This document shows, in pieces, positions 22,869-35,302 of a stretch of DNA of 64,000 bases (position 1 is its first letter; each line of letters starts with the position of its first letter). The notes beneath the pieces were generated by a model that worked only from the letters and a program-made list of their open reading frames with translations, ran no database searches and was not told where the DNA came from. Source of the stretch: Lactifluus volemus (lineage: Eukaryota; Basidiomycota; Agaricomycetes; Russulales; Russulaceae); assembly GCA_022376515.1 (NCBI GenBank), contig WTXI01000017.1:62001-126000 (forward strand). The letters run 5' to 3'. A program made the position numbers and the translations under genes.

Positions 22869-25709
22869 ATGTCGGCAACCCTAATGCAGCCTTCTCACGA
22901 TGAGATCCAGCGTGAGGTAGAGAACTTGCGCGATATCAAGCGACGCTCTACCCTTCAAGGCGGTCCTGGCGTTCTCATTCTCGATCCTGATCTTCCTACT
23001 CCAGGAGCCCAGGCAGCCGCAGCCCAGGCGACCTATTGGGGCACAACCGACGACTCGAGCAGCGACTCTCACTCAAACGAAGATGCCTCCAGTTTAGAAT
23101 CCGATTCAGATGACCCCTTCCACCTCTTCTGGGTCCCAGCCAATAAGCACCCAGAGATTGACCCTGCCCAATTCCGCGCCTTTCTCAAAGAACACGCCTC
23201 CCCCGGAGAAGGTGTTCCGGAGCGGCCAGAAAGTTTCAGTGGCGCAACTCTCGGTCGCAAAAAGTCCATGCTGAGTAGGCAATATCGTCCATCAGAGGAT
23301 GACGGCGTCGAGGACGAGCGCGTGGTACCGCTTCGAAAAAGTCGCTCCTCCTTGTACGCAAATTCGGGTCCTCAACTAACTATCAAAGACTTGGAGAAAT
23401 TGGATGAACTTGCCGAAGAGGCCTCGCAAAGTAGTGACCCAACAAAACTACGTAGCGTCTTACGTCGATCACTCAGCATGAATATGTCTCCATCAGGTGC
23501 GTGGCTGATTCCTGCTGTACCTGCATGCATGCACTCGCGCTAATAAACATGTGCCCTATTCTTAGTTATCGATGCCATGCCTGACCCTGGAGATGATGCA
23601 GATGCACCCATTATCGTCCCCCGTCCTGGTCAGATCCTTCGTCGCGCAGCTCGCACCAAGATTCGCAAACCTGGCCAGACCGGCGAAGGTGCACATCGCT
23701 TCAACGCCACTCGACGAGGGGCAGGCGCAAAACGTGACACTCCACCCCCCGTCCCTGAATCACGTACTTCGAGCGATCTGTCCACCAGCGACCACAGCGA
23801 TGCTGAGCCACCTCAACACCGCCGCATACTGAGTAATGATAGTCTTGGCGAGGATCAGCATTCGGTCCGTCCGGAATCATACAGCGCCGAAGCCTACATT
23901 TTTGACTCATACACACGGGACGACATAAAGGAGGATGAGATCAAGGCCATCTCTCCACCGTTATCAACACATCCTCTTCCACGCCGCCTGTCCCCCCCTC
24001 CACCACCGACTTCGAGGTTGGAGCCCGAGCCGATCCCCCCTCTACCACCCATGCCATCAATCCAGCCTGCACTGGCATCGCCTCCCTTGCAACACCCTTT
24101 ACCTCAGCGTGCCGCTTCACTTGTCTCACCACCACCCTCTGTCGAGGCGCCGCCTTCCCGGTCACCTTCTCCAGTATCTGCAGCCCATTCTGATTTACCA
24201 TCTCAAATGCGACCCGAATCCAGACCGGTCCAGACGCAGTCAATATCGCCGCATTCTGCGCCGCCGGCCCTACAAGGGTTCGACCCACGGCGCGAAAAAG
24301 AGAAGGACAAGAGAGGGCTTTTCAAGTGGGGCGGTAGCGAGAAGAAGGGAAAGAAGGACCAACGCGAGAAAGAGAAGGACCCAGGCTTCTTTGGTTCGCT
24401 GTTCGGTTCTAAAAAGAGGCCGGAAGAGCCACCTTCTTCGGGCCTTGTACACGGACGCGAAGCGGCGGCGGCGCTACTGGGCGAGAGCAAATCTTATGTT
24501 CCACCTGCCTCGCCGCAACCACCGAGCGTGAATAATTACTCGCGCTATCCGATCCACGTCGAACGCGCTATCTACCGCTTATCGCACATCAAGCTCGCAA
24601 ACCCTCGCCGCGCGCTTTATGAGCAGGTCCTCATCAGCAACCTCATGTTCTGGTATCTCGGCGTCATCAACAAGACCCAGCAGCAGTCGCCGTCGTCGCC
24701 ACAACAGGTGCAGCAGCGGCAGGCGCCTACGGGAGAGGCCCAGGCTGAAACAAGTGGTTCAGGACCCGGATCACAGAAGGAGTCTGACGAGGAGCGCGAA
24801 GAGAACCCATGGACAAGAATAGATCAGACGGAAAAAGAGCGGGATCCTAAATCAGGACTGCAACCAGGACAGGGCCAAATGCAGGCACAGGCACAAGGAC
24901 TAGGACAAACACAGCAGCTACAGCAGGCACAGAGCAGACGTGGGAGCCTAACCAAAGGGGCTCCGTCCAACGTCAGCCCGCGACGCGCGGAGCAGCCTGT
25001 GCGGGGGCCACAGTACGACATGCAACACCGTGCGATGGAAGTGGAGTATGGTACCGCGTTCGTGGGTGCGCGACCACCTGCTGGCGCTGGTTACGCCGGA
25101 TCACCAGGAGCTGCATCACCGACTGGACCGACTACTCCTTCCATACAAATGACCATGTTAGGAGGAACAGGACAGTCATCCTCGTCTCCACAGTTCCACG
25201 GCATCGGAAACACGATGACTTCCGCGGCGGCAGCAGCAGTACCATTATCGTCGAGCCCCTCAAACTCACCATCGCGGCGCTCGCGTTCTCCACCGCCTCC
25301 AGCTGGATCGGCGCTCCGTTACATCTCACCACCTCCACCCGTCCCCATGCCCGTACAAATACCCTCGCCAAACTCGATACCCGGACAATCATCGCCTGCG
25401 CCGCTGCCAATGTTGGCACAGCAACCACAACAACTAGGTTACGTGGACACTCGACCTCCCATGCGATCAATGTCGGCCAACGCAACGCAGCCACACGGTC
25501 CACGTGGGCCAGGGCGTAAGGTTCTCAGTGCGCACGCCGTGTTGCCGCCTGGTGCGCGGCGGCCACGGACGGCGGAGAACCTCGTGACACGTGATATGGG
25601 GGAGGATGTGCCGTTGGCGGTGTGGCAGCAACAACAGCAACAGCAGCAGCAGCAACAACAACAACAGCAACAGCACTCATTGATGAATCAGCAATCGCGT
25701 AGGCGATGA
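22869..25709 (+). CDS. Zds1/Zds2-family regulator
   Basis: Zds proteins in yeast anchor and regulate PP2A-Cdc55 and affect polarity, mitotic entry and mRNA export. Two exons (22869-23496, 23566-25709) total 2772 nt, giving 923 residues. The start is MSATLMQPSHDEIQREVENL. The N-terminal half has short conserved blocks (HLFWVPANKHPEIDPAQFRA, QLTIKDLEKLDELAEEASQS, RRSLSMNMSPS). The diagnostic Zds C-terminal motif is at about 24525-24680: YSRYPIHVERAIYRLSHIKL followed by ANPRRALYEQVLISNLMFWY and LGVINK. In yeast Zds proteins this motif is near the C-terminus; here about 340 residues of Gln/Pro/Ser-rich disordered sequence follow, ending in a polyglutamine tract. A Lys/Glu-rich segment (FKWGGSEKKGKKDQREKEKD) precedes the motif. 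Confidence 0.85.
25625..25675 (+). repeat. CAG/CAA polyglutamine tract
   Basis: An in-frame run of CAA and CAG codons near the end of the Zds-type protein encodes about 17 consecutive Gln. Mixed codons reduce slippage but length variation between strains is likely. Confidence 0.9.
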
Positions 25710-26231
25710 TGATGGCGAGTGTTGCCCTTTTACATGGTTGTGGTTCTGGCACCTTCTATGCACATGTCATGCCGTTCCCATCATTTTATCTTACTTTCCC
25801 CCTTTATCTCTCTCTGTTTCTCATGGACGTTTGGCGTATGCATGAAGCACGTTCCACGGCGTCTGTGGTTACCAAGGACTCGTGTCTTAGCCCTTGGTGG
25901 TATGCTTTGCCTTTCTTCTTGGCCCTTCAAAATGTCTTTTTTTTTTCGATTCCACTTTCTCTGTATTTTTTTTCTCAGTGCCAATGCGCGCGCTCTCTCC
26001 TCTCTATACAAAGCATAACTCATAGCTGCGATTTTTGATGGACATGGAACAGTGGTAATGATAGAACGCATAACAGCAATTTTTAGACAAAGCGGGTGGG
26101 AAAAAATGCGAGTGAATGCAGGGATGAGATTGGGTGTTCGTCAATGGATGAAGGAGCGTCCGTGTGCGCTTATCGTAACATCGTGCTTGAAGAAAAAAAA
26201 GAAACCGAGAGGGTGGAGAGAATTGGTTTGA
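25710..26231. other. Intergenic between convergent genes
   Basis: 3' flanks of the Zds-type gene (+) and the small membrane protein gene (-). T-rich runs occur at about 25938-25975. Nothing else recognised. Confidence 0.5.
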
Positions 26232-26719
26232 TCAGACCGTTTTGGTGCGAGACGAGCCAAGATAGACAGCTTTGGGATAGGCGAGCGATGGGACGGGTCC
26301 TAGTCCACGATCACGATCGCTGTCGTCAGATGGGGCCAGTGGAGAGTCACTGTGCAAGACGGGAAGATAGGCAGCGGCAGGATGCTCTGGTAGGCTTTGT
26401 ACCGCACCACCACCGACATTGGCATCGCGGTGTGTGGTACTATTACCAAGAGCTTTATCGTCGAGGGCGCCGGCGACTAAAGTGGGTTCTCCCTGACGAA
26501 AAGGTTCCTTGAACGAGCGATGACGAAAGAGCAAAAGAATGATCTGAATAAAAAGGACATAAGAAACCGTTTCGGGGTTTTTTTTAGATCTGTGTCTCTC
26601 ACTGTGAGGAGAATGCATGTGGCTACTCCGCCGCAAGCTATGGAGAGCACGATGGTGAGTGCAGGAGGATTTGAAGGTGATTGGAGATAAGTGGAAGAAG
26701 AATTAGAGGAGGTCGTCAT
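26232..26719 (-). CDS. Small single-pass membrane protein, family not recognised
   Basis: Two exons (26603-26719, 26232-26543) with a 59-nt GT-AG intron 26544-26602 give 142 residues, and both exons are whole numbers of codons. Residues 1-20 are a Ser/Thr/Pro-rich polar N-terminus without a signal peptide. Residues about 21-44 form one strong hydrophobic helix (LTIVLSIACGGVATCILLTI then ILLLF), created only when the two exons are joined. It is followed at once by a basic stop-transfer patch, RHRSFKEPFR. The remaining 95 residues are hydrophilic and probably disordered. This predicts a type III (N-out, C-in) single-span protein. It is divergent from the copper ATPase gene with about 377 bp between the start codons, so co-regulation is possible but unproven. 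Confidence 0.65.
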
Positions 26720-27096
26720 TTTTTTTGAGATAATGTAGCAGGCCAGGTTCACCCCTCCCCCTCTCAAAGAGAAGACGCGTATGAATGGAATTCATATCAT
26801 GCCAAATTAGGATGACGTGTATAGATCACGTGCATGCATTCCTCGATGAATGAATGAGTCATCCTCATTTGCTGATAGCTTACCAAATCAATCGGTTTCG
26901 TAATTAATTGTTCGTCCGAGCGAGCGGCGCACAGGATTGAAAACCATACGACAGCCTTTGCATCGCACGCTCTCTTTCTCACTCTTTGACATCTTCTCTA
27001 TCTTTCGCTTCCACACTCTGTAACACATCCCATCCAGGTTAATCGTTTTGTACTACTACTATTACTATCACCACCATCACAAAGAATATCTCCCCC
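26720..27096. promoter_or_regulatory. Putative bidirectional promoter between membrane protein gene and copper ATPase
   Basis: Only about 377 bp separate two divergent start codons. No copper-response element was identified by eye. The region just upstream of 27097 is pyrimidine-rich with a (TAC/TAT)n-like stretch. The call rests on gene arrangement alone. Confidence 0.4.
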
Positions 27097-30000
27097 ATGT
27101 CTACCCTTTCTTCAGCTTTCTCTAGTCTCTGGTCTAAAGATACCCTCACGACCGGTTCGGGCAGGGTTGAGCTTCCCCTCATAAAAAATGAGCCTTTAGG
27201 CAACAACTTTACTACGGATTCGGAGAAATGCGAGTTGCGAATAGAGGGTATGACCTGCGGTTCTTGCGTAGAGGTGAGCATTCCCACACAAAAACTTTCT
27301 TCCCCCTTTAACCCCCTTTCTAGTCTATCGAGGGAATGCTCAGATCTCAACCCGGAATTCACTCTGTCAAAGTCGCTCTTTTGGCTGAACGCGGGTCTGT
27401 CGAGTTTGATCCCAAACGATGGGATGCAGACAAGATCATAAATGTCAGCCTTCCCCAATGTCCCCGTCCTGCAGTATTACTCATCCCCTCTCTTCCAGGA
27501 AATCTCAGACATCGGTTTCGACGCAACGCTCATTCCTGTCAGTCGTTCAGATCAACTAACCTTGCGCGTTTATGGCATGACCTGCGCGTCATGTACATCC
27601 ACAATAGAGATAGAGCTCGGAAAGATGCCCGGCATCTCCACCGTCGCAGTGTCCCTCGCTGCCGAAACAACCAAAGTCACCTTCGATCCCGGTTTGATTG
27701 GCCCACGTGAAATGGTAGAGCGTATCGAGGAACTCGGTTTCGATGCCATGCTTTCAGACCAGCTGGACGCCACCCAGCTACGTTCACTTACACGTGCGAA
27801 AGAGATCCAAGAGTGGCGACTTCAGTTCCAGTGGAGTGTCGCGTTTGCTCTTCCCGTCTTCTTTATCAGCATGATCGCTCCTCGGATCCCATTCCTCCGC
27901 CCCATTCTCCATTTCAGTATCATTCCCGGCATCTCCCTTGGCCATCTACTCGTCGCTATTATCACCACGCCAGCACAGTTTTGGCTTGGTCAAAGGTTTT
28001 ATCGCCATGCATTCAAGGCCCTCAAGCACAAGGTGGCAACCATGGACGTCCTTGTCATGTTGGGCACCTCTGCGGCATATTTTTATTCCATCTTCGCATT
28101 GATCGCCGCCATGATCCATCCTGATCCTGACTCGCCCCCATCCGTCTTCTTCGACACCAGCACCATGCTGATCATGTTTGTATCCCTCGGTCGCTACCTG
28201 GAGAACTCTGCAAAAGGGAAAACGAGTGCGGCGTTAACCGACCTCATGGCCCTTGCTCCTTCCATGGCCATTATCTACACAGACCCCGCTTGCACTTTGG
28301 AAAAGAAGATTCCGACAGAGCTCCTACAGATCGGGGACACCGTCAAGGTCGTCCCAGGTGAGAAAGTACCCGCCGACGGGACTGTTGTCCGAGGTACTTC
28401 CAGCATCGATGAGGGTGCGATTACCGGTGAGCCAGTCCCGGTCTTCAAGCAGGTTGGTGATGCCGTTATCGGTGGCACCGTCAACGGGCTCGGGGCGTTT
28501 GATATGGTGGTCACGCGGGCAGGGAAAGACACAGCACTCGCGCAAATCGTCAAGCTCGTAGAAGATGCCCAGACGTCCAAGGCTCCGATCCAAGCATTTG
28601 CTGACCGCGTCGCTGGCTACTTTGTCCCCACTGTCATCTCTCTCGCTACCGTCACGTTCATCGGTTGGATCTTCCTCTCCAGCGTACTCACGGAGGCTCA
28701 GCTCCCAGAGATGTTCCACCATCACGGCACAAGCAAGGTGGCCGTTTGTCTCCAACTTTGCATCTCGGTCATCGTCGTCGCGTGCCCGTGCGCACTCGGT
28801 CTTAGCACTCCCACTGCGGTCATGGTCGGCACCGGGGTGGGCGCAAAGAATGGGATTCTTATCAAGGGCGGACGTGCGCTCGAGGCGAGTCGGCAGCTTA
28901 AGCGTGTCGTGCTGGACAAGACGGGTACCGTGACCGAGGGCAAGCTTTCCGTTGCGGGCCTCGCGTGGGCACCAACCAGCGAGCTCGGCAATGTGGAGAG
29001 CTATTCCGCCGCGGAAGTTGACGCCGCCACACTGTCAACTACCATGGCTGCTGATGGCATTACCACCCGTGCAGCCGTCATAGCCGCCGTTGCTGTGACG
29101 GAGACACGTTCCGAGCATCCCCTCGCGAAAGCCATCGCAGTCTGGGGCAAGAGTCTCATATCTGCTAATGCGCCAGAAGCGACCGTCGAAGCGTTCGAGA
29201 GCGTCACAGGTCAAGGAGTGCGCGCGACCGTCGCCTTTTCAAATGGAGCCAAGTACATCGTTTGGGTCGGTTCGGCACGTTTCATCACACAGTCCGAAGC
29301 CGTCCGCCTCCCCTCTGGTCTCTCTACGTTCGAGTCGAGCGAGTCCCAACGCGGCTGCACGTTGATCTACGTCGCCATCGCTTCCTCTGCGCCGCGTCCG
29401 CTTCCCGTACTCGCAATCTCACTCTCGGATAAACCGAAACGCTCGTCGGCGCGCGCAATTCGTGCGTTACAGGACATGGGGATCGAAGTAAACTTGATGA
29501 CCGGCGACGGCCGCTCGACCGCCCTCGTGGTTGCGCAACAGATGGGCATCAAGCCGGAAGGAGTGTGGGCGGATATGAGCCCGAAGGGCAAGGCTGCGGT
29601 TATCACAGAGCTGATGGAGAGGGGCGGCGGCGTGGCAATGGTGAGACTTTCTTTCTCTGCACAAACCTTTTATCTAACTTTCATGGACTCAGGTTGGCGA
29701 CGGCATCAATGACTCGCCAGCGCTTGCCGCTGCGACGGTGGGCATCGCACTTTCTTCAGGGACATCCGTAGCGATCGAAGCCGCCGACATCGTGCTCATG
29801 CGATCCGACCTACTGGATGTAGTTGCCGCTCTCGACCTCTCACGCGCCATCTTCCGCACGATCCGACGCAACCTCATCTGGGCCTGTGTCTACAACGTGC
29901 TCGGCATCCCGCTCGCCATGGGACTCCTTTTACCCTTTGGCATTCACCTTCACCCGATGATGGCCGGCGCGATGATGGCGTTTAGCTCGGTCAGCGTCGT

Positions 30001-30199
30001 CACGAGTTCGTTGTTGCTTAGGCGATGGGTACGCCCCGAAGATAGCGTCATGCCAGACGAACGACGAGCGTTGCCAGAATCATTATGGGGTCTTGCAAAT
30101 GTCGCGCTGAGTAACGTGTGGGACGCACTGCGCGGGCGGATATCCTCAGCCCCCACGCGTCGGGGCTACGCCCAGGTGGCCACAGATGATAATGCGTAA
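27097..30199 (+). CDS. CCC2: Ccc2/ATP7-type copper-transporting P1B ATPase
   Basis: Pumps Cu(I) into the late secretory pathway to load enzymes such as multicopper oxidases. Four exons (27097-27273, 27324-27443, 27499-29640, 29693-30199) total 2946 nt, giving 981 residues. Two heavy-metal-associated domains are visible with GMTCGSC and GMTCASC; the first CxxC exon ends right at the motif. Then come the membrane helices, the actuator TGEPVP, the Cu-binding membrane motif ACPCALGLS (CPC), the phosphorylation site DKTGTVTEG, the P1B-specific SEHPLAKA (HP), the ATP-site TGDGR and the hinge [13 protein letters not shown] split by the last intron. The C-terminal [20 protein letters not shown] carries the MxxS pattern typical of Cu(I) pumps. 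The usual MTGDN is MTGDG here. Length and order match fungal Ccc2. Confidence 0.96.
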
Positions 30200-31641
30200 A
30201 ACTGCGATTCCCTCAGTAGTACAGAAGTGCATTTGGGCTTTCTTTGTTTATTGGTAAGCCTTTTTTATCTAGAGGTTACGATCTGTCAATACAATATATT
30301 ATTACCTTATGATATTTATTCATCTTATATCGTTGGTTGGAACGCTTTAGCCGTGGTTTGCAGGGGGATGTTGAAAGGTAACCTGCATTGCGCGCGAGTA
30401 TTCCTTTGGCAAAGGCCAGAAGATATCTTCGTCATTGTTGTTGAGCATGCACATGTCGAGTCGTGACTGCATCCGAGAGTTTGCGAGAGAAACGAACGCG
30501 AAGTAGGGATCAAGTATATGGCAAGCCGAGCGCAATACACGAAAAATTATTACAAGTTTTACGTCCTCACGCGCACTTACACTGATGATTAACGAAACGT
30601 TATCCGACCCCTCAAACTTGCAGGTGTGTGGGTGGCCACGCAGGTTGCTTTGCTATGTAAAGATTCGTGGAGAGAAAGTCCGAAGTGATGGTTTTATAAC
30701 TGTCCTGTACTGTACCTCACTAAAACAGCTCACAAACAGGCGAGCCAAAAAAAAAAAGGTAGGGGTCAACCCTGAGCCATTTGTGGCCCCATTTCCACGT
30801 GGTTCGGGTCATCGAGCTGCATAATACGAATCAATGCCCGGAACGGGGAACATCGTGATGGCATCGAAGTTCAATCGTGGTCGGATGGCTGATTAAATCT
30901 ACAGGCCCACTTCCGTTATTGCTGTTTGCCTCTGCGGTGTCGCTATAAAAAGATGAGAGGTTGAAGTTCGACAAACTGGTAGGGTGATAATTGCCGGAGT
31001 TTGACAATTGATACGACCTGTAGCAGACGGGAATGTGACGCCAGGCGAATTCCGAGACCCCATCACTTTTCCTGCTCTTACTGTACAACTTCCTGAATGT
31101 GAATGCACTGTCCGCTCAGTCTCAATGGCGATGTAGACGCCCCAGATTAGTCAGCAGTCGGGAGTCACCGCAGTCAACACCATCACCTGTCAACACCATC
31201 AACACCATCACCTTACAGCTTTGACTCAGCTATCGGAAATTTATTAATGGGTTTCGTATACTATAGTGTGGGCTTCGCGGACTATTGATCTTGGCACTAC
31301 TATTCCCTGACGAGGCGCCGAACGAAGGATGCGATTCCTCTCGGCAAACATACAAATAGGAATCTCTGGGGTATGACGATTAAAATCGCCGTTGTTGCCG
31401 GAAGCCCCGGTATATTCCGCCAAGTACGGGTCGGTTTTGTCGGATCCCCTGTTCCGCCCACAGTTCAGCACTACAGATTTCGCTGATGCCATTCGTATTT
31501 CATCCTGCTCCCAGGGTCGTCCATTAGACCTAGGGACTGATGTCCGTTCAACCAGGTAGTTTGGTCAGATCTGTGGTGGTCACGGCTATATAACCCCTTC
31601 AGTTTCACCGGACACCTGTCGTGCACAGTCCATCTTTTACT
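30200..31641. other. Intergenic between copper ATPase and P450
   Basis: Holds the 3' flank of CCC2 and the P450 upstream region. Short tandem copies of a caacaccatca-type unit lie at about 31168-31211. An A-run is at about 30746-30759. No gene recognised. Confidence 0.5.
31587..31593 (+). promoter_or_regulatory. TATA box of the P450 gene
   Basis: TATATAA lies 49 bp before the start codon at 31642 in an otherwise GC-balanced region. Placement fits a focused core promoter with a very short leader. Confidence 0.6.
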
Positions 31642-33599
31642 ATGTCCGTCACAGTACAAGCCGTTAATATCGCTCTGGCAGTTCTTGCTCTCTGGCTTCT
31701 TAAGAAAGTAACCGAGAAGAAGCCTCTGGGGCGCCCAATTCCAGGCCCAAAGGGCTGGCCAATAATCGGCAATCTACTGGACGTCCCGACCGAGGTGGAG
31801 TATCAAGTCTTTTCCATGTGGAAGAAGAAATATGGTAAGTAGATCGACTACCGTGTCACCGTCAGACGGGTTCATAGTCAACATCGCAGGCGATCTCATC
31901 CAGTTGACGGTCCTCGGTCAACCGACGATCGTTATCAATTCGCCGCAACTTGCCAATGACATTCTCAGCAAAAAGAGTGCGATTTACTCAAGCCGACCCC
32001 ATCTGACAATGGCTTGTGACCTTGTTGGATGGAAAGATGTCCTCGTCCTCCTCAAATACACCGACAAGTTCAAGGCGTGTCGGCGCATGTTCCAGTCCGT
32101 GATTGGTACGAGGGCTAGCGTCGACAAGTTCCGGGACACTTTGGAAGAAGAGTCATCCCTCATGCTTCGCCGGTTGTTGGACGAACCCGAAAACTTTGTC
32201 GGTCCTGTCCGGAAGTGCGTCCCTACTGAGACAGAGCCATTTCGTAATAATCTGACTGTTTCGATTGGGCTCTGATTTTAGGGCGGTCGGTGTCATTATT
32301 CTCAGGATATCCCACGGGTATAGGCCGAAATCTGAGGACGACAACTTGGTCCGGATTGCCGATGAGGCCACAGATCAGCTCAACGTCCTGCTTTCCCCGG
32401 GTCTCTTCGCTGTCGACTTCCTCCCGGTCCTCCGGTACATCCCAGAATGGTTCCCAGGTGGTGGCTTCCACAAAATCGCTCGCGAGTGGCGGCACACGCT
32501 ATTCGACCTTACTGATAAATCATACGAGTTCGTTCTCGACCAGATGGTACGCTTTCAAGCTTTTGGTCAGTCTGTCATTTTCTGGTTCTTAGTGGGCCAA
32601 ATCTCGTAGGCCAAAGGAACTGCGGTGCCCAACTTTGTCACGAATTTGCTCGAAGGACGCGAGGTTTCACCCGAGGAAGAAGAAGAGATCAAGTGGGCCG
32701 CCTCCAGTCTCTACTCTGGTGGTGCTGATACTGTAAGAGTCACTGTCTCGTGGATCAGTGGCAGACTGATAGTCATATTCTTCCCGTAGCCCGTCTCCGC
32801 AATGTCGTCCTTCCTCCTCGCTATGACGATGTACCCAGAAATTCAAAGGAAATGCCAGGCCGAGCTCGACTCTGTCGTCGGCAACGACAGACTACCGACG
32901 TTCGCCGACCGCGACTCGCTCCCGTATCTTGCTGCGATGCTCAAGGAGGTCATCCGTTGGGGCCCAACAACCCCACTCGGTGCTCCACACTGCGTCGAGC
33001 AGGACGACGTGCACAACGGGTATTTCATCCCAAAAGGCTCTATCATTATGGCAAACATTTGGTGAGCCGTAGCGCCGAGTCCCTCCTCCCTCACTTCGTT
33101 TCACACGCGCCCACACACAGGCATTTCCTGCACGATCCCGAGGTTTACAAGGATCCGATGACGTTTAACCCAGACCGCTTAATCACTCAACCCGGTAAAC
33201 CCGCCGAACCCGATCCATTCGATGTTGCCTTTGGCTACGGACGCCGGTAAGTGCATTATCCATAAATTTTAAGAAAAAAAAGCATAAATGCTTACGGACT
33301 TAAAACACCAGTGCATGCCCCGGCGCGCAGCTCGCACAATCCATCATGTTCATCTTTGCAGCGACAGTGCTGTCCGTGTTCGACATTGGCAAGGTGACCA
33401 TCAATGGCGTCGTCCAAGAGCCCAAGAATGAATTCAGCAGTGGAGTTCTCGTGTACGTCCTTACCACCGCTCTTTAAATAGTTTACCTGAAAGTGGGGGA
33501 ATTTTGTGTAGGCGTCCGAAACCGTTCAAGAGCATACTCAAGCCACGCTCTTCCAAGGCGGAGGATCTGGTCAGATCCTTCGACCTGTCGAGTTACTAA
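31642..33599 (+). CDS. Cytochrome P450 monooxygenase (OrdA/CYP64-like class)
   Basis: Membrane-anchored heme-thiolate oxidase. Eight exons (31642-31834, 31890-32214, 32282-32546, 32610-32732, 32790-33061, 33121-33246, 33312-33452, 33512-33599) total 1533 nt, giving 510 residues, the normal length. An N-terminal anchor (VNIALAVLALWLL) is followed by the Pro-rich hinge RPIPGPKGWPIIGN. The I-helix is SLYSGGADT, ExxR is KEVIRW, the PERF-like motif is FNPDRL, and the heme loop FGYGRRACPGAQLA carries the Cys ligand split by an intron. All canonical residues are present, so it is probably active. The sequence style is that of Agaricomycete proteins often annotated as O-methylsterigmatocystin oxidoreductase. 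That label is by similarity only; the substrate is unknown and there is no secondary-metabolite cluster here. Confidence 0.93.
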
Positions 33600-34195
33600 A
33601 GCTAGATCTGTGATCCTTGTACCAGTAGAATCTTTTTTTAAACATTTTTTGTTGTTGGTTGGTCTTATTGTTTTACCTTCATATACAACTCTTTAATGCT
33701 CCTGTCATGGAAATGGCGACACATCATAATCAGTTCTCATCAGCCCTCATTAAAACAAGTCGGATTAGGGAAGGTGGCGTTAGAATTTCGTACCACAGGC
33801 AAAGCCGAAACGGTGTGAGGTTTGGTTATCACTGCATCTTTTGCCAGGGGGATGTCGGTGGCGAACGGCTTGGCTCAGCCTTGATGGCTTGAGCTTGAGC
33901 CTATAAATTGCTTTCGGAGGCAGCTTCTTGACTCATGTGTTCCAGCACCTTCAAACTGCCCATTGCTCTCTCACACATTCTGGCTGGGTTTTGCATTGGT
34001 CAAGGAGACTGCGGGGAGATACTAGTTGCTGCCTTCTTCACTTGGGCTCGTGACCTTTAAAGTCAAAACCTCACCAAGTTGCACAGCCTTGTCATTACTT
34101 CTCAGTTAAAGAGCTGTTCCAAAGTCTGTTTTCCGACACAACATTCGCTTCAATGTCAGATGACTTCTCATCGCTCTGTCCCTCAAACGCCACGC
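33600..34195. other. Intergenic, left flank of duplicated segment copy A
   Basis: 3' flank of the P450 gene followed by sequence with no counterpart beside copy B. No gene recognised. Confidence 0.4.
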
Positions 34196-34314
34196 GACAA
34201 ACATTGAAGTTTTCTCGATAATGCATTGATGCATTTCATCAAGCCATTTGAATTAGTTGTCCACTGCCATATTCCGTATCAGTGTCTGTGTTTTGAACAA
34301 ACTCTGCATATTAC

Positions 34315-35302
34315 TCAGGCCAATACAGCAGCGACGACCGCTCCAAGAACACCAGCCACACCATAAGAAATGTCACTAGCAATTGCCGCTGCATTTCCCG
34401 AAGAAGACTTCGCCCTGACTCATAAATTAGCTAGGAAGAACATCAGCTGGTCACCAAAACGTACGATGTGGTCGGGGTGGATGCAGATGCAGATGTTGTG
34501 ATTTTGTTCCCATTCGTCGCCGAAGGCGTAGTTCCGGATGTCGCAGCTGCAGAGGATCCGGCAGCTGGTGAGGCAGCAGTGGTACCAGCTGCAGCAGAAG
34601 ACCCTGATGCCCCTAGGCAGGCAGTACTAACTGTACCAACGTAAGAAGGCAATCATAATCATAAATCCTAACACGTACCGCCAGCCTGAACAGTAAACGG
34701 AGCAGACTGTCCAAGAGCACCAGTGGAATCACGACAAGAGAAGTCAAGCTGTGTATCTGGGGATATGAATGACGTCAGACGTCGCTATGCACGTGTTAAG
34801 TGGTATCCAAGAAAACTGACTGGCGGGAAATGTGACGGTCCAGGTAATGGGAGAGGAGTATGCTTCTGGAAAGGTAACGAGGGGGGGGCCATTAGGATTT
34901 GCACCTGAAGTGATGCTAGAGACAGAAGTACCACGAATGAGCAAGAGCAGGAACTAGGAAACGGGGATGACGAACGTCTACAAGGAGGGGAAAGATAGAG
35001 AGAAACGTAAACTCAAGTTTTACGTATAAAAGAAGGAGGGCCATGCGTACGCAGTCATAAGGCCCTAGAATCGTGTCACTAAGCAATTCGAGAAAGAGAG
35101 GAGAAATACAAACCAGTTCCCCCCGACCAGGACAGCTGAGCAGGCTCGCATGCAGCCACATTAGCTCTGGTTAACAAGTCAAGAACGAAATCTATCTTCA
35201 AACGGCTGCTGGAACTGACGGCGTATTGACAGTAAACCCAGCGACACCCTTGAGAGTGACGAAGAAAGTAACAGAAAGGACCAAGAAGAGCCTGGACTTC
35301 AT
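34315..35302 (-). CDS. Kre9/Knh1-like Ser/Thr-rich GPI-anchored cell-wall protein, copy A
   Basis: Reading minus, ATG 35300-35302 starts a signal peptide (MKSRLFLVLSVTFFVTLKGV) followed by FTVNTP. An intron with donor gtcagt (35167-35219) joins to ANVAACEPAQLSWSGGTG, the Kre9/Knh1-like N-terminal motif in which NTP..C.P..L.W.GG is diagnostic. Later exons give GANPNGPPLVTFPEAYSSPI then TWTVTFPASQFSW, then DFSCRDSTGALGQSAPFTVQ. A Ser/Ala/Thr-rich stretch follows, then a last intron (donor gtacgt, about 34420-34470). The C-terminus KSSSGNAAAIASDISYGVAG then VLGAVVAAVLA fits a GPI-anchor signal. One or two small middle exons (about 34960-35100) are unresolved. Probably an extracellular wall protein. 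Confidence 0.8.

Noticed and set aside
31642..33599. P450 as part of a secondary-metabolite cluster
   Set aside because: No synthase, transporter or regulator of a cluster adjoins it; the neighbours are a copper pump and a wall protein.
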